Translations under genes and position numbers: made by a program
Assembly (NCBI GenBank): GCA_003506795.1
Contig: DNYO01000251.1
Span: 1-10,868 of the forward strand
DNA: 10,868 nt
Direction of reading: 5' to 3'
DNA from: Deltaproteobacteria bacterium
GTDB taxonomy: Bacteria > Desulfobacterota > Syntrophorhabdia > Syntrophorhabdales > Syntrophorhabdaceae
Notes under the pieces: generated by a model
Database searches by the model: none
Told to the model about the DNA's origin: nothing
Seen by the model: only the letters and a program-made list of their open reading frames with translations
Part shown: positions 7,901 through 10,868 of the stretch, in pieces
Layout: the number at the start of each line of letters is the position of its first letter
Position numbering within the stretch: position 1 is the stretch's first letter

Positions 7901-8220
7901 ACCTTATCCAGCGGGTACTGACAGGTGCGCAGATCACGGGTGACGTCCTGCGGTTTAGCCCGCAGCTTCCCGAGAGACTTGAACGCCTTGATCTCAGTAT
8001 GCGGTATCGGGGGCATTCACTGGATCTCACGCTCACTCGCGAAACTTTCAAAGTACGAGGACACAAGGCCGCGGGTGTCCAGCCGATCTCGCTAGCCGTC
8101 AACGACGTCCAGATCGAGTTCACTGTCGGCAGCACGCATGTTTTCCGTCTCGATCAAACTAGATCGTCTTCTCACACTGTCATTTTTCAAGATAATTCAC
8201 CCACCCCCTTTTCAGGTTAA
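4978..8220 (+). CDS. Beta-phosphoglucomutase-like HAD domain fused to GH65 alpha-glucoside phosphorylase; 3' end altered by IS insertion
   Basis: A 1080-residue bifunctional enzyme. Residues ~14-245 are a HAD phosphotransferase: D21-L-D-G with D21/D23, the SSS motif II, K in KGKPAPDAF and ED in VVEDAIAG. This matches beta-phosphoglucomutase. From residue ~262 follows a GH65 enzyme: N-terminal beta-sandwich (YTDFDPQREG, TLGNGYFATRG), helical barrel from ~570 with FWDE (614-617), the general acid E754 in GPDEFHE followed by NNNAYTN, and a phosphate-site motif SSHGSTLS (918-925). Together the domains would phosphorolyse an alpha-glucobiose such as trehalose, maltose or kojibiose to beta-glucose-1-phosphate, then make glucose-6-phosphate; which sugar cannot be told. 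It is cytosolic, with no signal peptide. Residues from ~1068 and the stop codon are encoded by the IS21-type element that begins at 8178, so the native end is lost. Only a few terminal residues appear affected, and activity may survive. Confidence 0.92.
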   Translation: MGTMGSIVTISPRDFDAVLFDLDGVLTQTASVHASAWKQLFDAFLQERADRIGEPFTPFDIETDYRRYVDGKPRYDGVESFLESRGIKLPVGDPGEKAGTQSVRALGKLKDRYFMEHLNKRGVATYDPAIALVRTLRAREIKTAVVSSSNNCAAVLEAAGISHLFDARVDGREIERMGLKGKPAPDAFLEAAQRLRVEPSRAIVVEDAIAGVAAGRAGRFHLVIGIDRVGQSQALREAGADVVVADLSHIQVAVEPPSAWSLVYTDFDPQREGIREALCTLGNGYFATRGAAPWAKADDVHYPGSYLAGGYNRLRTDVEGRCVENEDLVNFPNWLTIGLRLAEDDWFDERAVSLLSYRQELDLSRGMLHRTISFEQGQGRRTTLTERRLVSMADMHLGAIELTLRAENWSGPVTFRSGIDGRVVNAGAKLYERFNNQHLEPLSGEVIGNDGVHLLVRTLQSNMHVAQAARTGVFVQGELQSVSRRTINEPGFIGQEFSVQLMQGETLSLEKIAAQYTSRDFAISECSLAARRAIDGTERFATLMDSHVLAWKHLWDRFDVHLLPGPTPIKLNAPMLLRLNMFHLLQAVSLNSIGLDIGVPARGWTGEAYQGHIFWDELFIFPTLNFRTPEITRSLLMYRYRRLDQARAAARDVGLAGAMFPWQSGSDGREETQELNLNPHSKRWKPDSSYLQRHVGSAVAWNVWQYFQVTHDHEFLQFYGAELIIEIARFWSSMATFNEQKARYELRSVVGPDEFHEGYPDSSVPGLNNNAYTNIMAVWVLRRALDVLDLIPDIRRAELVAKLGVTAQDAALWDDVSHRMFVPFHDDGIISQFEGYESLAELDWDDYRKRYGNIQRLDLILEAENDTPNRYKVSKQADVLMLFYLFSADELRELFVHLGYPFEYETIPRNVEYYDSRSSHGSTLSRVVHAWVLARSDRARAMIYFAEALQSDVSDIQQGTTEEGVHLGAMAGTVDLIQRVLTGAQITGDVLRFSPQLPERLERLDLSMRYRGHSLDLTLTRETFKVRGHKAAGVQPISLAVNDVQIEFTVGSTHVFRLDQTRSSSHTVIFQDNSPTPFSG

Positions 8221-8230
8221 TTCACCCGGG
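8178..8230. repeat. Left terminal repeats of the IS21 element (L1, L2)
   Basis: Two copies of the terminal motif lie 25 nt apart: L1 TTTTTCAAGATAATTCACCC (8183-8202) and L2 TTTTCAGGTTAATTCACCC (8209-8227). The following GGGAGCGGCGC is also shared, inverted, with the right end. L2 contains the TAA that ends the HAD-GH65 reading frame (8218-8220). Confidence 0.8.
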
Positions 8231-8276
8231 AGCGGCGCAATATCCTCAGTCTTCTACCATGACCATTTCCTCATGT

Positions 8277-9035
8277 TCAATTCTTTTCGGTTATCCCTTT
8301 TGTTCTGCCCATCCTCTTCCGGTAGCTCTCCCCTTCGATGAAGATCTGGTGGGCGTTGTGGGCCAGCCTGTCAAGGAGAGAGTTGGCCAGGAGCGGATCA
8401 TCGAAGAGTCCCATCCATTCATCCAGGGGCCTGCTGCTGGTGATCACCGTTGAGGCCCGCTGGTACCGCTCGATCATCACCTCGTACAGGTCCTGTGCCT
8501 CCGATCCCGTCAGCCTCTGTAAGCCAAAGTCATCAATGACGAGAACGTGAGGGCGGATAAGCCCGATGACCTCCTTCCCGAACGAGTGGTCGGCCCTCGA
8601 CTGGTGGAGTCTTTTAAAAAGTATCTGGGATCTCAGCATCAACACATTGAGGCCCCTTCTCACCGCACTGTGGCCCAGGGCATTGGCGAGGTGGGTCTTT
8701 CCGACGCCCACGGGACCGCAGATAATGACGTTCTCATGCCGGTCGGTAAAACCGAGACCGAACAGGTCTTTCACCTTCTCCCTGTCGACGGTAATCGGTG
8801 ACTCCCAGTCAAACCGTTCGAAGGTCTGCTCCTGATCGAGAAACGCGCTTTTCATTTTTCTCATGGTCCTGCCCTGCTCGCGTCTTTCGATCTCGTCGTT
8901 GAGCACGAGTTCCAGGAACTCGCCGTAGGAGAGCTTTTGAGCTTTCGCATACGACCCTCTTTCCGGCAGGGTGGCAAGGATGCCCCCGAGCTTCAGTTTT
9001 TTCAGCGTCTGTTTCAGTTCCGTGGTGATCTCCAT
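8277..9035 (-). CDS. istB: IstB, AAA+ ATPase helper of IS21 transposition
   Basis: A 252-residue IstB/DnaC-like AAA+ protein that binds DNA and activates the IstA transposase. The helical N-terminus (1-90) matches the IstB-specific domain. The ATPase core has Walker A GPVGVGKT (107-114), Walker B LVIDDF (165-170), a sensor-1 segment VITSSRP (197-203) and an arginine-rich C-terminus with LLDRLAHNAHQIFIEGESYR (220-239), typical of the family. Length is normal for IstB. The ATG (9033-9035) begins 1 nt after the istA stop, and its SD AGGAGG (9042-9047) lies within the last istA codons, so translation is likely coupled to istA. The gene is intact and ends 99 nt inside the left end of the element. 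Confidence 0.95.
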   Translation of the reverse strand: MEITTELKQTLKKLKLGGILATLPERGSYAKAQKLSYGEFLELVLNDEIERREQGRTMRKMKSAFLDQEQTFERFDWESPITVDREKVKDLFGLGFTDRHENVIICGPVGVGKTHLANALGHSAVRRGLNVLMLRSQILFKRLHQSRADHSFGKEVIGLIRPHVLVIDDFGLQRLTGSEAQDLYEVMIERYQRASTVITSSRPLDEWMGLFDDPLLANSLLDRLAHNAHQIFIEGESYRKRMGRTKGITEKN

Positions 9036-9036
9036 C

Positions 9037-10581
9037 TCATTCCTCCTTTTTTACGAAGTACGCTGCCGGCCGGGCAGACCGCGAGGGCAACGGCTCCAAT
9101 CTTCTTTCCTCGGTATCTTCTTTAACAAGGCCTTGCTGTATGATCTCTTCAATCCTGCGCACATCAACGAGTTCGAAGGCGAGGGACCGCTCGCAGGCTC
9201 TTTCCACCCTCTCTCTGCCGTACCGTTCCGGCAGCCGCACGAGCTTCTGCGCCTGCCGCAGCTTTGTCCAGGGGAAGGTCCCCGAGAGGAGGATCTCCGC
9301 GAAGCGCCGTGCCGAGGGGCCGATCTGCCCCGCCCTGTCGACATAGTAGGTGCAGCTTCTCATCGCATAGGGCGCCTTCTCTTTCGGGTAGTCGTTAAAA
9401 TCGGTTGAACGCCTTCCCTGGGGAACGGCGGGATGGGTCTTGACCAGGTCGCCCTTGTAGTAGATACGAAGAAGCCTCGTGTCCCTTCGCACCGACACCT
9501 CCTTGCCGATATACCGGGTCGGCACGGAATAGAGGCTGTTGCCGAAGCGTATGTGGTGGTCGGGATGGACCTTCACCGATCCCCAGTGGGGAACATCGAA
9601 CCGTTTTTCTGTGAGGGGAAGGAGTGCCGTCCTTTCCTCTTCATTGAAGACGATAAGCGGCCTCTTCCTCGTGGTCCCGTGGATCCTCATTCCGGCGGTG
9701 TCACGGCACCACCTGATTGCCTCCTCCTGAACATGGGAGAGGTCCCTGAAGGTCTCCCCGGCAAAGAAGTTCCTCCTTACATAGGGAACTTCCCGTTCCA
9801 CTTTCGGTTTGCCCGTCGGGTCATTCGGCCGGGCGGGATCGATGATAAAGCCCCTGAACTGAGAGTACTCCAGAAAGGTCCTGTTGAAGACCGGGGAGTA
9901 GCGGTCGGATCTGACCACCGCCGCCTTCAGGTTGTCGATGACCACTTTTTTCGTGATACCGCCGAAGAAGGCCCAGGCGTCCTCGATGCCGGCGATCAGA
10001 GACGGAAGGTCCTGGGTGAAGGTCACATGCACATACTGGTGCCTGCTCGAGCAAAGTGTGACGACAAGCCCATAAACGGATCGTCTTCTTGCGGCGGCCG
10101 GGTCATACAGGAAGCCCAGTCTTCCGAAGTCCACTTCCGCCACCTCCCCGGGCTCGGTATCGGCCATGCGCACCGTGGTTTTCGATGCAAGGCCGATGTG
10201 GACGGAGACGAACCGGTAGAGGCCCGGGTAACTCACCTCGACGCCCATTCTCGAAAGCAGGATATGGATCTTCGTCAGGGTGAGATGTTCGTCCTTTATC
10301 CATGATGCAATCGTTGCTTTGTGGGGAAGGAGGACCTGATCAATCGACCTCTGTGGACCGGGCAGGCTGGACTGGACCTCCCTGACGACCTCCCGGGCTA
10401 TCGTCTCGAGATCACACAGACCGTCTTTGCCAAACCCCTTCTTGTAAGCGAGGTGCAGGTACTTCCGCAGCGTGTTGCGATCCATCCCCGTCGTCCTCGT
10501 GATCGCCCTGATTGAATAACCGTTCTGAACCCTTCTCAAAATATCGATAACATCAACCACCATATACTCCTTTCGCGCCAT
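9037..10581 (-). CDS. istA: IstA, DDE transposase of IS21 element
   Basis: A 514-residue transposase of normal length. An N-terminal helix-turn-helix (about 10-45, VIDILRRVQNGYSIRAITRTTGM region) should bind the terminal repeats. The RNase H-like integrase core carries the DDE triad at D151 (EVDFG), D216 (VIDNLKAAV) and E262 (GKPKVER), spaced 65 and 46 residues. It is followed by the IstA C-terminal beta-barrel region with HHIRFGNSLYSVPTRYIG. The ATG at 10579-10581 has GGAGG 4-5 nt upstream; the alternative ATG codon 7 (AAAGGAG with only 3 nt spacing) is possible. The SD and start codon lie in a strong leader hairpin (separate entry), which should limit expression. No frameshift or missing catalytic residue was seen, so the protein should be functional. 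Confidence 0.95.
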   Translation of the reverse strand: MARKEYMVVDVIDILRRVQNGYSIRAITRTTGMDRNTLRKYLHLAYKKGFGKDGLCDLETIAREVVREVQSSLPGPQRSIDQVLLPHKATIASWIKDEHLTLTKIHILLSRMGVEVSYPGLYRFVSVHIGLASKTTVRMADTEPGEVAEVDFGRLGFLYDPAAARRRSVYGLVVTLCSSRHQYVHVTFTQDLPSLIAGIEDAWAFFGGITKKVVIDNLKAAVVRSDRYSPVFNRTFLEYSQFRGFIIDPARPNDPTGKPKVEREVPYVRRNFFAGETFRDLSHVQEEAIRWCRDTAGMRIHGTTRKRPLIVFNEEERTALLPLTEKRFDVPHWGSVKVHPDHHIRFGNSLYSVPTRYIGKEVSVRRDTRLLRIYYKGDLVKTHPAVPQGRRSTDFNDYPKEKAPYAMRSCTYYVDRAGQIGPSARRFAEILLSGTFPWTKLRQAQKLVRLPERYGRERVERACERSLAFELVDVRRIEEIIQQGLVKEDTEERRLEPLPSRSARPAAYFVKKEE

Positions 10582-10620
10582 ACCACCTCCCGTTCAGCAA
10601 AAAGATAACGGGAGTAGTAT
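10580..10620 (-). promoter_or_regulatory. istA leader hairpin covering the SD and start codon
   Basis: On the minus strand CTCCCGTT (10614-10607) pairs perfectly with AACGGGAG (10594-10587) around a 12-nt loop. With one bulged G the stem continues: ATACTA (10620-10615) with TGGTAT (10585-10580), including one U-G wobble. The 14-bp stem buries the SD GGGAGG and the first two bases of the AUG. An mRNA that includes this leader should be poorly translated, as in other insertion sequences that guard against read-through transcripts. Confidence 0.7.
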
Positions 10621-10640
10621 GCCCTAATTTCGGCGCCGCC

Positions 10641-10751
10641 CGGGTGGGTGAATTAACTTGAAAAAGTGGGTGAGAGATCCTGAAAAACAGGTGGGTGAAC
10701 GATCTTGAAAAACAGACCGTCTAAACGGGTGAGCTATCTAGAAAAATCACA
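10641..10751. repeat. Right terminal repeats of the IS21 element (four copies)
   Basis: Four copies of the motif GGGTGA-n5-8-CTTGAAAAA lie with the G of GAAAAA at 10660, 10682, 10707 and 10741, i.e. spaced 22, 25 and 34 nt. Inverted, they match L1 and L2 at the left end. The 25-nt step between the 10682 and 10707 copies equals the L1-L2 step. The outermost copy is more divergent (CTAGAAAAA) but alone reproduces the TGT terminus of the left end. Confidence 0.78.
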
Positions 10752-10764
10752 TCAGAATACGCAC

Positions 10765-10868
10765 GTTCGACCTTTTCCGGATTTAGTGTTCGAGGTTGAC
10801 CGGATTTTACAACTTGAACAGGAATGGGTCACCTTTGCGTGATCACAGTGGGTCATTTTTAGGTTGTC
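10765..10868. repeat. Second set of ~23-24 bp repeats at right edge
   Basis: GTTCGA-n6-CCGGATTT occurs at 10765-10784 and 10788-10807 (23 nt apart), and TGGGTCA-n2-TTT at 10825 and 10849 (24 nt apart). The spacing and style recall IS21-type end repeats, but the sequence differs from the element at 8178-10751. No gene can be called in this stretch, and the window ends inside it. Confidence 0.4.

Larger units (their letters stand above)
8178..10751 (-). mobile_element. IS21-family insertion sequence
   Basis: A complete element of about 2.57 kb with the two IS21 genes istA and istB in tandem on the minus strand. The left end starts TGTCATTTTTCAAGAT (8178) and the right end, read inward, starts TGTGATTTTTCTAGAT (10751); the first 25 bases match at 21 positions. 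Related copies of the motif TTTTTCAAG-n6-TCACCCACC occur twice at the left and four times at the right, as is usual for multiple IstA-binding repeats in this family. The copy at 10690-10714 matches the left end even better in its core, so the true right border could be 10714. No target duplication is visible for either choice. Both genes are intact, so the element may be active. Confidence 0.85.

Noticed and set aside
9433..10305. 290-codon open frame on the plus strand inside istA
   Set aside because: It is fully antisense to a clearly recognised transposase, has no family resemblance and no SD, and is explained by the high-GC codon use of istA.
10641..10868. CRISPR-like array of ~23-nt repeats
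   Set aside because: Repeats are short, degenerate, irregularly spaced and inverted with respect to the left IS end; they are transposon-end motifs, and there are no cas genes.

Overview
The window is bacterial chromosomal or large-replicon DNA of fairly high GC. It has strong Shine-Dalgarno sites, sigma70-like promoters, a single tRNA and an IS21-family insertion sequence. The gene set (VTT membrane protein, EEP hydrolase, PLD-type phosphatidyltransferase, tandem UspA, HAD-GH65 fusion, IstA/IstB) would suit a Gram-negative anaerobe such as a Desulfobacterota-like lineage. That assignment is only an impression from protein style; no marker gene here proves it.

Layout, left to right. (1) A tRNA-Arg(ACG) gene sits behind a near-consensus promoter. 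(2) A lipid/membrane module follows. A TVP38/TMEM64 (VTT/DedA-like) gene lies on the minus strand. A divergent pair on the plus strand encodes an endonuclease/exonuclease/phosphatase-fold hydrolase and, 6 nt later, a phospholipase D/cardiolipin-synthase-like protein. The divergent promoters appear to overlap, and the hydrolase may start almost leaderless. The PLD frame stops early, but its expected C-terminal tail with a transmembrane helix continues at once in the next frame, so the gene carries an apparent one-base frameshift. (3) A tandem-domain universal stress protein is on the minus strand. (4) A 361-nt intergenic region precedes a large plus-strand gene. This gene encodes a beta-phosphoglucomutase-like HAD domain fused to a GH65 alpha-glucoside phosphorylase, which would phosphorolyse an alpha-glucobiose to beta-glucose-1-phosphate and then isomerise it to glucose-6-phosphate. 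(5) An IS21-family element (istB and istA, both minus strand) is inserted at the very 3' end of the GH65 gene, so the last ~13 codons and the stop codon come from the element.

The most unusual points are: the PLD frameshift with an intact out-of-frame tail; overlapping divergent promoters in the VTT/EEP/PLD module; an istA leader hairpin that hides both the ribosome-binding site and the start codon; repeated 22-34 bp motifs at the IS ends, more numerous on the istA side; absence of a visible target-site duplication; and a second, different set of ~23-24 bp repeats at the right edge that may be the end of another IS21-like element. I did not find a clearly new defence or other novel system. 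Everything is built from recognisable families.
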